Notes under the pieces: generated by a model | What the model was told of the DNA's origin: nothing | Seen by the model: only the letters and a program-made list of their open reading frames with translations | The model's database searches: none | Shown here: one piece after another, positions 32,496 to 43,619 of the stretch | How positions within the stretch are numbered: position 1 is the stretch's first letter | How the letters are laid out: each line of letters opens with the position of its first letter | From: Luidia sarsii | Lineage: Eukaryota > Echinodermata > Asteroidea > Paxillosida > Luidiidae | Assembly: GCA_949987565.1 (NCBI GenBank) | Contig: OX465119.1 | Coordinates: 13,060,578 to 13,124,577, forward strand | DNA length: 64,000 nt | Reading direction: 5' to 3' | Program-made: the position numbers and the translations under genes

Positions 32496-33048
32496 TCTCT
32501 ATCTATTTATCTCCCCTATCTCTCACAGTGTCTGTCCCCTCCCTCTACCTCCATGGTCTATCTGTCTGTATGTCTCTGTCTCTCATCTATCTCTCCCTCT
32601 CTAGATCTGTCTGCACTCTGCACCCCCCTCTCTCTCTCTCTCTCTCTCTCTCCCTCTCTCCCTCTCTCTCTCTCTCTCTCTCGAGATCTCTCTATCCCAC
32701 TCTCTTCCTCCCTCCCTCTCTCTCCCTACACCTCTCTCCCTCTCTCTCCCTCCTTCCCCCTCTCTGTCTGTCTGTCTGTCTGCCTCTCCTATGTCTCCCC
32801 TTCCTCTCCTCACTCTCTCTCTCCACCTCCCTCTCTCCCTCCCTCACACTCTCGCCCCAATCTCTCTCCCTCTCTATCTATATATTCTCACTCACTCTCT
32901 CTCCCCTTTTCTCTGCAAGTCTCTCCCCCGTCGATTCCCTCTCTGTATTTTCTCTCTCTCCTCCCCTCCCTCCCCCTCTCTCTTCGATCTTCTCTCCCAC
33001 CTCTCTCTCTTTATGTCCCCTCTCTCCACCCCTCTCCCTCTTTCCCTT
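32496..33048. repeat. Pyrimidine (CT)-rich tract
   Basis: About 550 bp of CTCTCC-type repeats on the plus strand. Confidence 0.95.
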
Positions 33049-33360
33049 CATGATTATCACAATGATGATGGTCACCATCACTATTCGGTTGCGGTATTCG
33101 GCCGCAGGGCAGGCCACTTCAAACTTTCAGAGAAGCAATTTGGTCCGGTGTAGCATCACTGCATCACCCCATTCAGTATCTCCCAAGAGGTGCTGGACAT
33201 ACTGTAAGAGTACAATGCGCGAGGTCGTCCCGGTTTCGTATTTCCATGAGGTGAAACGTGAAGACCAAAAAGAATTATTCTTTCACAAGCTCGTCACCTT
33301 CTAGGCGGAGTAGGTGACCCCAAAATTAGGTGTACCTTGCCTTTTGGAATCAGTGGGGCG
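33049..33360. other. No recognised gene
   Basis: Mixed sequence with no recognisable feature. Confidence 0.5.
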
Positions 33361-33500
33361 GTGTTGGTCAGATCATAGACTAGTTGACTACGGTATTTGG
33401 GAAGGCCATCATCCAATGGCTGGATAGCTCAGATGGGAAGAGCGCTGGTATGCAGAACAAGAGGTCTCGGGTTCAAATCCCGGTCCAGTCAAAGTTTTCT
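33361..33500 (+). repeat. Family S tRNA-like repeat
   Basis: The tRNA-like part is at 33418-33490: GGCTGGA acceptor strand, A box TAGCTCAGATGG, a degenerate anticodon arm, B box GGTTCAAATCC and TCCAGTC acceptor strand. The upstream flank GACTAGTTGACTACGGTATT is shared with the 58.9-kb and 43.6-kb copies. This copy has both boxes and could in principle recruit RNA polymerase III. Confidence 0.75.
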
Positions 33501-33972
33501 TTTTGTCATTTCTCAACATCGTTTAAAAGTTCCCCAATAATTTATTCCCTTTATTTGTTTGAAGAAAAGACAACAAAAAAAGCTTCACCGCTCGACAAAT
33601 CCACTTTTTAGGCTTCTCTTCACTTTCATCCGCCAAATTCTCACGGATATTGGGTTCTAAAATGTCGGAAAACGAAAAAAAAAACCACTTGACTATGTCA
33701 GAATATTTGTGCGAGGAACAAGGAGCACGAGGGGGTGTCCCGTTTATACCACATGGGCAGACCACAGGCTGTCAAGTTGCAACTGTGATAGGTCCCCCAA
33801 GCACAGGATTGCAGCGTTCTGAATGTACACAAGCGCTTCCTTCCCTAGAAGTATTTATGTCCACGTATGTGCGTATAGATCCTGACAGCTGTCGGGTCGT
33901 CGATCGAGGCCTTGTTGCGCAATGCTGCCGCTATGTAGGGAGGTGACACTGCCCCAGTTGTTTCTCCCAACA
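33501..33972. other. No recognised gene
   Basis: Mixed sequence with no recognisable feature. Confidence 0.5.
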
Positions 33973-34543
33973 TTAAAGGTCGATACAAAATTGGGAAGAT
34001 CGGGAAACATGGACGTCCACAGATTTCCTTTTAATTTACACAGTTTGTGTAGATCTTAAAAATGTAGTGGGCCAGACGTTTCGATCCTAGCAGGACCTTT
34101 CCCAAAGGCAGAGTCAATCTGTCTTTGATCGAAACGTCTAGGATCGTGCTAGGATCGAAACGTCAGGCCCACTAAATGTTGAGATTTGCATTTTGGTAAT
34201 TTTAGTCAGTACCGGTAAGCAGTTTGCAACATTACTGTATATCAGTTTGTAGATGGTCATGATAGAAACCCCACGTTCAAACCTTACGGTCTTGAGTTGC
34301 TGTACTTCTCCAGAAATCTTCACTCAAACGTCGACGAATAGTTTTATTACTCGCGAGTAATAAACTATTTCTTACACTACAGAACGGTGCGAAAACTGTG
34401 ACGCTTTTTTTGCCTTTTTCTACTTCCTCAGATTACCATTTGAGCTAATACCTTCGCAAGATTTCGTTTTGGAATGTCTAATGGTTTAACACACAATCTG
34501 TGGCAATCTTGTGACCTTTACCAATGTTGTATAGGGCATTTAA
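33973..34543 (+). mobile_element. Family A MITE interrupted by H1
   Basis: Ends TTAAAGGTCGATACAAAATT and CAATGTTGTATAGGGCATTTAA. The central palindrome TTTATTACTC facing GAGTAATAAA is intact at about 34344-34366. The element is split by a 194-bp H1 insertion at 34049-34242. Confidence 0.85.
34049..34242. mobile_element. H1 element inserted in family A, 8-bp duplication
   Basis: CAGTTTGT of the host MITE is present on both sides (34041-34048 and 34243-34250). Uninterrupted family A copies have it once at this place. The insert holds two H1 cores in opposite orientation, then the H1 tail ATTTTAGTCAG... and GCAGTTTGCAACATT. A small extra partial core (GATCGAAACGTCTAGGATC) lies between them. Confidence 0.8.
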
Positions 34544-34878
34544 AGGTCAACTGAAGACCAACAAATTGAACAATAATTCCTGAAATCGGTTGTTTTGAAA
34601 AACGTGCACTGACGGTTTCTTATACGAACGTACAATACTTCCCCGTCAAGAGAAATGGACCTGGTTCTCAACTCATGACGTCACCAAGGACGGCCTCCAC
34701 GGGGGCGTGGCTGTTCCGCCTTCAAAACATCACTGATTGTTTAACCATCTTCCAACAAGTTTAGAATACGAAAAAATGCACGAATGTATTATATGACACC
34801 ATAGTATTATGTGAAATTGTACCCCCCCCCCAAAAAAAAAAAAAAAGACTTCCAAAATGCATCGAAGTTGCCCTTTAA
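34539..34878. mobile_element. Possible MITE (family K) abutting family A
   Basis: Inverted ends TTTAAAGGTCAACTGAAG and GAAGTTGCCCTTTAA, about 340 bp apart. The left end overlaps the TTTAAAGG end of the preceding family A copy. Only one copy is visible, so support is limited to the inverted ends. Confidence 0.5.
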
Positions 34879-35595
34879 TTTGGTCATTGAACCTCAGCCT
34901 AACTCAAGGTTTTTGCGTAAACAAGCTGGCAGCTAACAAACTTTGTTATTTTTTCGTTCTCTCTTTTTTTATGTTGGCTCTTTCTATCTCTTTATGTTAT
35001 CACACTGCGCAATGCTTCATGTGCATTCGCCTAACACGACCGGCGCGCGTGAACAAGCTTCGCTCTAAGGGTGGCTATTGGCTTTTCTTTATCATTCTTT
35101 TTTTTTTTAGGGCTTGGCTTTCAGCCAATCGGATTGATCCCTTCGTGAGCACTCCGCGTGCCGGCCAGTCGTCAGCGTCGTTAGAGGGGCGCGCTTGGCT
35201 GGCAACCGGCCAATCGGGTCCCTCGTTAGTTGGGGGGGGGGGGAGGGGAGGGGAGGGGGGGATGCGTTACCGACGATGGCAGTGCCCGTCAACTCGAGAG
35301 CCTACGGTACGGTCGGCAATTAAAGCCGCGCCGCCAACAGGATGGGGAGAAATTGAATGTGATGATCGCCGAGCTAATCGCGATCACCGATGCGTTTCAA
35401 GGGGGATCCGGAGGTGACCGAAGTTCGCTCCATTACCGGTAGACGCCCTTGGCTTTATACGATGCGAACGTTACTGGCTCATGGCGGTGTACGAGAGTGC
35501 AGATTTGCGCGTTCGCAAAGGCAATCATTGTCACAGGCGGCTGTCTGTTTGAACTTCCACCGTGCATGAAATTGCAGTCGCCTTCAAGTGTCGTC
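34879..35595. other. No recognised gene
   Basis: Mixed sequence with poly-T near 35098. A 186-codon plus-strand frame (34857-35417) starts inside the family K end and shows no known domain. Confidence 0.5.
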
Positions 35596-36800
35596 TGTCT
35601 GGTGAGATGGATTGCTCACCTCAGTAAGACACGGCATTGTCATCTCCTTCATTTGGCCGGTCCGTCAGATGGTTGCTCACCTCAGTGAGACATGGCATTG
35701 CCATGCACCACCTTCTACATTTTTTTTGTTTGTATGTTCTTTCAGGTGGTTGCTCACCTCAGTGAGACACGGCATTGCCACCACCTTCTACATCTGTCTG
35801 TCTGTTCTGTCAGGGCGTTAATCACCTCAGTGAGACACGGCATTGCCATCACCTTCTACACGTGTCTGTCTGTCTGTTCTGTCAGGTGGTTTTTCACCTC
35901 AGTGAGACACGGCACTGCCACCACCTTCTACATTTGTCTGTCTGTTTTATCGGGTGGTTGCTCACCTCAGTGAGACACGGCATTGCCACCACCTTCTACA
36001 TTTGTCTGTCTGTTCTGTCAGGTGGTTGTTCACCTCAGTGAGACACGGCACTGCCACCACCTTCTACATTTGTCTGTCTGTTTTATCGGGTGGTTGCTCA
36101 CCTCAGTGAGACACGGCATTGCCATCACCTTCTACATGTGTCTGTCTGTTCTGTCAGGTGGTTGCTCACCTCAGTGAGACACGGCATTGCCACCATCTTC
36201 TACATTGGTCTGTTCTGTTCTGTCAGGTGGTTGCTCACCTCAGTGAGACACGGCATTGCCACCACCTTCTACATGTGTCTGTCTGTTCTGTCAGGTAGTT
36301 GCTCACCTCAGTGAGACACGGCATTGCCACCACCTTCTACATTCGTCTGTTCTGTTCTGTCAGGTGGTTGCTCACCTCGGTGAGACACGGCACTGCCACC
36401 ACCTTCTACATTTGTCTGTCTGTTTTATCGGGTGGTTGCTCACCTCAGTGAGACACGGCATTGCCATCACCTTCTACATGTGTCTGTCTGTTCTGTCAGG
36501 TGGTTGCTCACCTCAGTGAGACATGGCATTGCTACCACCTTCTACATTTGTCTGTCTGTTCTGTCAGGTGGATGCTCACCTCAGTGAGACACGGCATTGC
36601 CACCATCTTCTACATTTGTCTGTCTGTTCTATCGGGTGGTTGCTCACCTCAGTGAGACACGGCATTGCCACCACCTTCTACATTCGTCTGTTCTGTTCTG
36701 TCAGGTGGTTGCTCACCTCAGTGAGACACGGCATTGCCACCACCTTCTACATTTGTCTGTCTGTTTTGTTAAGTGGTTGCTCACCTCATGGCATTGCCAC
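35596..36800 (+). repeat. 67-70-bp minisatellite, 18 units
   Basis: Each unit contains GGTGGTTGCTCACCTCAGTG, AGACACGGCATTGCCACCAC, CTTCTACATTTGTCTGTCTG and a variable TTCTGTCA or TTTTATCGG linker. The core CTCAC-CTCA-GTGAG can form a 5-bp hairpin in every unit. Unit starts lie near 35614, 35675, 35751, 35820 and so on to 36780. Frames such as LTSVRHGIATTFY follow the repeat. Isolated relatives occur at 17.5 kb and 18.05 kb. Confidence 0.95.
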
Positions 36801-37545
36801 AACCTCCCAAACGGGTCTGTCTTTGTTTTACTCTATACATCCGTCGTCCTCCTTCAAGCTTCCTGTTGCCAAGCGAAATGACCTTGACTACATCTGGCGT
36901 CAATAAAACAAAACAGAAAACTGAACCTTTCTCGTTGGACGCGTTTTTGTTTTTCGGTCGAGCAAGAATCGACATCCCCGACTATTTTCACTCGAAATCA
37001 ATCCCCGACCGTGAAATGCCTATAACGTGTGCATCGATCTATTTTACGAACAGTTGGTTGAATAGCTCGAACCATGGTGGAAATGGGGGAGGGGTGTGTG
37101 CAAGGATAAGAAAAAAAGGTCTCCCCAGCCGAAAAAGAACAAAAACCAAAGCAGAAATCGTGAGAAAACACCGGGAAGAATACACGAGCGTGTGGCCGTC
37201 ACGGTGCCTCGGGCGCGTTGCGAGCGCAGCGCGTCACCAAGATTGATGGGGCCTGTGCATGAGGCGACCCGCTGTGACAACCGTTCGTCGCTCCACAACC
37301 CCCAACCCCACCCCTACCACCGTCCACCCCTCACTCTCTCACCCCTCAGCACGTTGGTTCGTCGGTACGGTTACGTCCAAAGTACCCCCTTATCATCAAA
37401 CCCCCGTCGACGAAAGACATGCAATGACACAGATGACTCCATTCCAACTCGCTTGAATTTTATTTCAAGGCACACTGTGGGTGTTTTGAACTCAAAACTC
37501 AAAAACTGGCTTTTAAACTTTTTTTTTAAACGTAATGCAAACGTC
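36801..37545. other. No recognised gene
   Basis: Mixed sequence with no recognisable feature. Confidence 0.5.
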
Positions 37546-37760
37546 AACATTTAGAGGGCATGACATTTCGGTCCTGCTAGGATGGAAACGTCAGGCCCAC
37601 TAAATTTTGAGATTTACATTTTGGAAATGTTTAGTCAGTAAGCAGTTTGCAACATTTTTGTATTTCACTGTAATGTCAACGTGTTTGTAAATCACTCTGC
37701 CTTTGAGAAAGGTCCTGCTAGGATCGAAACGTCAGGCCCACTAGATTTTAAGTGTTTGTA
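37546..37760 (+). repeat. H1 repeat, two direct cores
   Basis: A first core at about 37565-37603 (GTCCTGCTAGGATGGAAACG) is followed by the H1 tail (GTCAGTAAGCAGTTTGCAAC). A second, well-kept core at about 37694-37744 has CTGCCTTTGAGAAAGG, the hairpin and ATCGAAACGTCAGGCCCAC. Confidence 0.8.
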
Positions 37761-38548
37761 AATCATTGTATTATCGTCCTATAAGCAGAGTTTTCGGGCA
37801 AAGTTTGGGCAGGGTTCGAACAGTGATCATGTAGTGAAAGGGAAATGAGAGTCCTCAGTACAAGAGTTAGTGTAACACTCAGAGTTGAAATATTTTGCAG
37901 CGGGCTTCTGAAGTCATTTTTTCACAAGAAACGAGGAGATAATACGTGCACTGGTAAGTCGCCCCCGGTGGAACTATAAAACCTCGATCAAGGGCCAAAA
38001 TACCCCGACGCCTTGGAACCAAGGAACCGGGTAAGGACAGGAGGCCGACGAAAGCCACAAGCAGCCTTGAGAAAAGACTACACGTGCATAACCCACTCCT
38101 GCACGCGCAGCCACCAACTTTTGAAGAGAAAAGCGCTGTAGAACAGCACGTGCAACCACGGCCAATCAAAATCGATCTAGATAAAAAAAGAAAAAAAGAA
38201 TCACGCACACACGCCACAACAACCTCATGACAAACCAGAAACTTCAAAGCCTTAAGGCACAACATGACAAGGGCTACAGTACTATTAATGTATATATTTA
38301 TTTGTTTTCACCGGGAGACTTTCCACCTATTTACGCAATCGGCTTTTTATTTGCCGAGACGGAAGAGAGAGAAAGAGCGGCATTGTTGCGGTGAGATAGC
38401 GGCGGCAATTGCCGGTAAGTTGATAGCGCGCAACTGCACTTTCCATGAACCTTTCCCTACGACAGCGTTGGGGAAATGAAAGGGAAAATAGACAACAAAT
38501 GATAAAAAAAACCTGTCTCTCCTTCGACTAACCGCGCTGTTTCCTTTC
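37761..38548. other. No recognised gene
   Basis: Mixed sequence with no recognisable feature. Confidence 0.5.
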
Positions 38549-38742
38549 GCCGGTGTGAAGGCTAATTCTGTCCCCTGCTAAATGTGCCCCGAGGGACAGA
38601 ATTACCTGGATCAAAGTGTCCCCTGGACAGGTTTATCAAGGTAAAAATGTGACCCCGGACACAACTGCACACGGTCACAACCGGGTGAATGTGTCCGGGC
38701 AGATACATTTAACAGTGGGACAGATTTAACCTTCACACCGGC
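38549..38742. mobile_element. MITE-like inverted-repeat element (family M)
   Basis: Ends GCCGGTGTGAAGGCTAATTC and CTTCACACCGGC, with subterminal TCTGTCCC also inverted (GGGACAGATTTAACC on the right). The element is 194 bp. A single copy is seen here. Confidence 0.7.
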
Positions 38743-39151
38743 ACGCCAGAACGTGCATATATCCTACCTACGTATGTACGTACATGTGTACATGTACATG
38801 TGTATAACGCTCGCCTAATACCTCCTTGGTATAACTTAGCGATATCTCTCGGTTGGTGACGCTCTTTCGGACGTTGGGACATCGACACAATGCGCACCGC
38901 GTTAGAGGAAATGGTGAACAAACGCCAGCGTGCACTGAAAGCTGATCCCGTGAAGGCTTGGGGGAAAAACGTTTACCGCCAGATGAACTTTCGAGTTTGG
39001 GAGTTTTGTGCCGTATATAGACCTATGGTCTGCTGAAGTCGCCCTACAGCAGCGTGTGTGGCGATGCAGACGAGTTTGTCAATAAAGCCACTTCATACGT
39101 CGTTTGGCAGATCAGTACGAGCTATGCACCCACACAACATAGTGTGAATTT
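38743..39151. other. No recognised gene
   Basis: Includes a short palindromic GTACATGTGTACATGTACAT patch near 38779. Nothing else recognised. Confidence 0.5.
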
Positions 39152-39401
39152 GTGACCCGGCACAACGACATGAGGAATATCCCACCAAAACACTTTTTGA
39201 GTAAACAACGCCTGAAGTTAAAGTATCTTCACAATTCGATTACAAATAATTTTTATTTTTTTGTATTTTCTGTAATTTTAAATATCAGAGGATATTATAT
39301 TTTGATAACATTTGAAAGCTAATGGTACACTAATTCTCATCATTAGAAAATCTCAAAATCTCAAAAGTAGGGTTATTCCTCATTATGCTGTGCCGGGTCA
39401 C
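39152..39401 (-). mobile_element. Family G MITE, short form
   Basis: Reverse orientation relative to the 6.13-kb copy: GTGACCCGGCACAACGACAT on the left, ATTATGCTGTGCCGGGTCAC on the right. ATTT flanks both ends. Length 250 bp. Confidence 0.85.
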
Positions 39402-39471
39402 ATTTGAAAACAGGAGTAGATCCTATTTCAAATCCTCTGTTTCCTTAAAAAAAAAAAATCCTCCAAAACCC

Positions 39472-39615
39472 CAACCCCAACAACAGCAACGACAGCAACA
39501 GCCAAAAAATAACAGCAACAGTATCAACAACAACACCAACAAAAACATAAACAACAATAAAAATATCAACATCAACAACAACAAAAACAACAGCAACATA
39601 AACAACAAAAACCCA
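39472..39615. repeat. (CAA/AAC)n tract
   Basis: Imperfect AACAAC repeats with CAGCAA variants. Confidence 0.9.
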
Positions 39616-40129
39616 AACTGCAGAGTACACACTGCCTCTATTCAGAGCCGCACACTCCTCAGACGAGATTGGTGAAGATATGGTTTCACCAGAAAACTTC
39701 CACTTGGTACTTCCACCATGCAAGACCTTCAGGTCTTTTCTGAATTTGTGATTCCAGATAAAAAAAGAAGAAGGAAAAAAAGAAAAGAATGTAGGACAGC
39801 TTCCGGGGCATTACTGATCGGAACGTCAAGTTAAACGAATTTTTTTTCCATCTTCAGAACCGTGAAATCTCGCGGAATGGTCCACATTATTCTTGACACC
39901 ATAACCCGAAACCAGGCTGCTGACATAATCCCCCCTAGGGCACGCTCCATTTACTCCCGTGCGGGTTCTCTTATGTGGAAAGACTCGGCAGTGGGTTACA
40001 GGGTTTCACTTGTCACCTGACAAGCAAGGGAGAAGCCCCCCCCCCGCTGAAAAAGAAGAAGAAAAAAAACCCGAAAAAAACCAAACCAATAACCAACGCG
40101 TGAGCGATTTTTGATCAGTTGCATCGGCA
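39616..40129. other. No recognised gene
   Basis: A CTGATCGGAACGTCAAG motif at about 39815 is reminiscent of the H1/H2 core but lacks the rest. Otherwise nothing. Confidence 0.45.
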
Positions 40130-41415
40130 ACAATAACAGCATCGACATTGGTATAGCGACGAAAGCAACTTCGACGACATTGACGACACTGCCGACAGTG
40201 ACAGCATTGGCGAAACTGCCGACATTGAGGACATTAACGACATTGATGACTATCCCGACATTGATGACAATCCCGACATTGATGACAATCCCGACATTGA
40301 TGACAATCCCGACATTGATGACAAACCCGACATTGATGACAATCCCGACATTGATGACAATCCCGATATTGATGACAAACCCGACATTGATGACAAACCC
40401 GATATTGATGACAAACCCGATATTGATGACAAACCCGATATTGATGACAAACCCGACATTGATGACAAACCCGACATTGATGACGATCCCGACATTGATG
40501 ACAATCCCGACATTGATGACAAACCCGACATTGATGACGATCCCGACATTGATGACAATCCCGACATTGATGACGATCCCGACATTGATGACAAAACCGA
40601 TATTGATGACGATCCCGACATTGATGACAATCCCGATATTGATGACAAACCCGACATTGATGACGATCCTGACATTGATGACAATCCCGACATTGATGAC
40701 AAACCCGACATTGATGACGATCCCGACATTGATGACAATCCCGACATTGGTGACAAACCCGACATTGATGACGATCCCGACATTGATGACAATCCCGACA
40801 TTGATGACGATCCCGACATTGATGACAAAACCGATATTGATGACAAACCCGACATTGATGACGATCCCGACATTGATGACAATCCTGACATTGATGACAA
40901 TCCCGACATTGATGACGATCCCGACATTGATGACAATCCCGACATTGATGACGATCCCGACATTGATGACAAAACCGATATTGATGACGATCCCGACATT
41001 GATGACAATCCCGATATTGATGACAAACCCGACATTGATGACGATCCTGACATTGATGACAATCCCGACATTGATGACAGTCCCGACATTGATGACGATC
41101 CCGACATTGATGACAATTCCGACATTGATGACACCAGCGACAATGGCGACATTGTTCACATTGATAACACTGACGACTTTTGTTTTACACTGGTGGCATT
41201 GGCGACCTGACGACATTTTATGACACTGCCGACATTGATGACACTGCCGGTATCGATGACATACGCGACATTGACGACACTGTTGACATTGCCGACAGTG
41301 ACGACATCAATGGCACCTCGGTTGAGACGGCAATGACATCAACGACAAGAGCAACGACAACACAAACAACTCTGGCGACGGCAACAACGACAAAACGCCA
41401 ACAATATCGGCAACA
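40130..41415. repeat. 18-bp minisatellite, unit GACATTGATGACAATCCC
   Basis: The regular core at 40239-41132 has about 49 units. Variants at one codon-sized position (AAT, AAA, GAT) are interspersed with GATATT and AAAACC variants. Degenerate GACATTGACGAC-like units flank it on both sides. A distinctive ACAAAACCGATATTGATGAC junction recurs at 40591, 40825 and 40969; the first and last start 378 bp (21 units) apart with matching neighbours, so blocks were duplicated. Two forward and probably three reverse frames stay open across the core (for example TLMTIP, DIDDNP, GIVINV). I see no flanking domain that would make any of them a protein. Confidence 0.95.
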
Positions 41416-41972
41416 ATAACTCAAGTTTTCCCAATTATCCAATTTCGCATAGTCATTGATTGCATTATTGTGGCCCATTCCTATAGCCAACGCGTACAAA
41501 AAAAAATCATCGGATCGTCTGGGTACCAGACAGACCTCCGGACGGGCCCAGACTAGACAATTACATCCAGGGTCCTCCCTATTTTTGTTTTTTCAAACTT
41601 TTTTTAGTAGGGTCAGGAGCGGGTTTTATCATTGTGCTGATTAGCCCGAAATGATTTACGCGGATGCGGGAGACCGACAACCGGGGGGGGGGGGGAGCCG
41701 GTCGGGTCGGTCGGGATGTTTAGTTTAATAACCGTCGAGGAAATCGCAGCTTGTTTGCGACGATCAAAACCGCAACCCACTGAAGGATATGGCGGGGAAA
41801 TGGGGGAGAGTGAGACCGAAAGAAAGTAAGAGTGAAAGGTCGATGAGGAACGCAGCAGTGACGGGAAAAGTACTTATTGATATTCCGTGTGCATGATATT
41901 TTTGAGTCCCTTTGCTGAATCTAAACCGAGGGGGCATCGGGGAGATTGCCTCTGTCTTTTCTTTACATGTAT
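41416..41972. other. No recognised gene
   Basis: Mixed sequence with a G run at about 41683-41695. Confidence 0.5.
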
Positions 41973-42432
41973 CTCCGCCTCACCGTGTCTCCTTGTGGCT
42001 CCCTATCTCTCTGCCTCTCTGCCTCTGCGTCTCCTTCTCTCTCTCTCTGTCTTTCTTCCTCTCTGTGTCTCCTTGTTCCTGTGTCTCTCTGCCTCTCTGT
42101 GTCTCCCTGTTTCTCTGTGTCTCTATGTCCCTGCTTTCGCCTCTGTATGTCTTTCTGTCTTTCTCTATAATCCCTACCGCTCTCCTCTATCTGTTTCTGT
42201 CCCTATTGCTGTCACTCCTCTCTCTTTGTCTCTATCTCTATGTCTCTTTCTCCCTCTCACTTTGCTCCCTCTCTTCCCCTCTCTGTATCTTTCTCTCTCT
42301 CTATATATTTCTCTCCGTCTCTCTCTCTCTCTCTCTCTCTCTATCCCTCTCTCTTCCCATCTCCGTGTCTTCCCCTGTCTCTCTGCCACTGTCCCTCGGT
42401 CTCTCTCATGTCCCTCCTCCATCCCTCCCGTC
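41973..42432. repeat. Pyrimidine (CT)-rich tract
   Basis: CTCTGTCTC-type repeats on the plus strand, followed 50 bp later by an oppositely biased purine tract. Confidence 0.95.
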
Positions 42433-42485
42433 TCGAAGCCGTGCCAAGGCCAGGCCATGCATTGCTGGGATAGTTTGTGGCTTCA

Positions 42486-42690
42486 GGGGCAGGAAGGGAA
42501 AGGGGAAGAGAAAGGGGGAAGGGGAAGAGAAGGGGAAAGGGGAAGGGGAAGGGGGAAGGGGAAGGGGGAAGGGGAAGGGGGAAGGGGAAGGGGAAGGGGA
42601 AGGGGGAAGGGGAAGGGGAAGGGGAAGGGGAAGGGGAAGGGGAAGGTGAAGGGGAAGAGGACGGGGAAGGGAATGGAGAAGTGGGAAGGG
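42486..42690. repeat. (GGGGAA)n tract
   Basis: Regular GGGGAAG hexamer/heptamer repeats on the plus strand. G-quadruplex-prone. Confidence 0.95.
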
Positions 42691-42986
42691 GGTGCCGGAG
42701 CTGAAGGCTCGATCGTAACGATGACCTCTCCATTCCCTTTCCCCGACCATCCACATCAACTGCGTGGGAGCCAACTAATGAGGATAGCAAACACTTCAAT
42801 TAGTGCCGGAATCCTCCTCAACCCATCGCATTTAAGTCATTCTATGATTCCATACCGACCGCCAACCCATGGAGAGGCGAGAGGCTCCCAGCGATATTGG
42901 CACAGCTGCTTGCCGAAGCGTTGATTTTGCAAATTCATCCCAATGGTTTTTAAAACAAATAAAGGAAACTCTAAGAAAACCCCTAT
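42691..42986. other. No recognised gene
   Basis: Mixed sequence with no recognisable feature. Confidence 0.5.
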
Positions 42987-43357
42987 TTAAAGGCCCTATA
43001 CAACATTGGTAAATGTCAAAAGATTGCCACAGTTTGTGCGTTAAACCACAAAATATAAAATATATAATATATATATACTGCGAAGGTTTCAGCTCAAATG
43101 GTAATCTGAGAAAGTAGAAAAATGCAAAAAGTCACGGTTTTCGCACCGTTCTGTAGTGTAAGAACTAGTTTATTACTCGTGAGTAATAAACTATTTGTCG
43201 ATGTTTGAGTGAAGATTTCTCTAAAAATACAGCATTCCAGACCGTAAGATTTCAACAAGAGGATTCTATCATGACCATCTACAAACTGTGTAAATTAGAA
43301 GGAAATCTGTGGGCATCGATGTTTCCCGATCTCCCCAATGTTGTATTGGGTCTTCAA
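42987..43357 (-). mobile_element. Family A MITE
   Basis: Reverse orientation: TTAAAGGCCCTATACAACAT on the left, AATGTTGTATTGGGTCTTCAA on the right side. The central palindrome TTTATTACTC/GAGTAATAAA is intact at about 43169-43192. The frame starting ATGTTTGAGTGAAGATTTCT is element sequence. Confidence 0.85.
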
Positions 43358-43619
43358 GTAATTTCCATATATATTTTGTTCTGGCATGAATAGACACTTT
43401 ACAGCTCAAAATGTTTGAAGGAGCAAATCTACGATCAGTATTTCCGCATTTCTCTTGTAAACAGTGACGACAAACACCAGGCGCCTTTAATATGAACAAG
43501 CAAACTATAACCAACAAACACACAAACAAAACAAAACAGACGAGCACGATGGTAAGCTCATCTTGTATGACCGTCCGTTAAAAACCCGTTTTACCAAATT
43601 AGTGGGTTTTTTTTTTAAG
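43358..43619. other. No recognised gene
   Basis: Mixed sequence with no recognisable feature. Confidence 0.5.

Noticed and set aside
35596..36800. CRISPR-like repeat-spacer array
   Set aside because: The whole 67-70-bp unit is conserved, including the part that would be a spacer; it is a minisatellite.
40111..41223. A long open frame of about 370 codons (and about 406 on the other strand) as a protein gene
   Set aside because: The 18-bp unit is a multiple of three and stop-free in most frames, so open frames are automatic. No domain, signal or non-repeat flank supports a protein.
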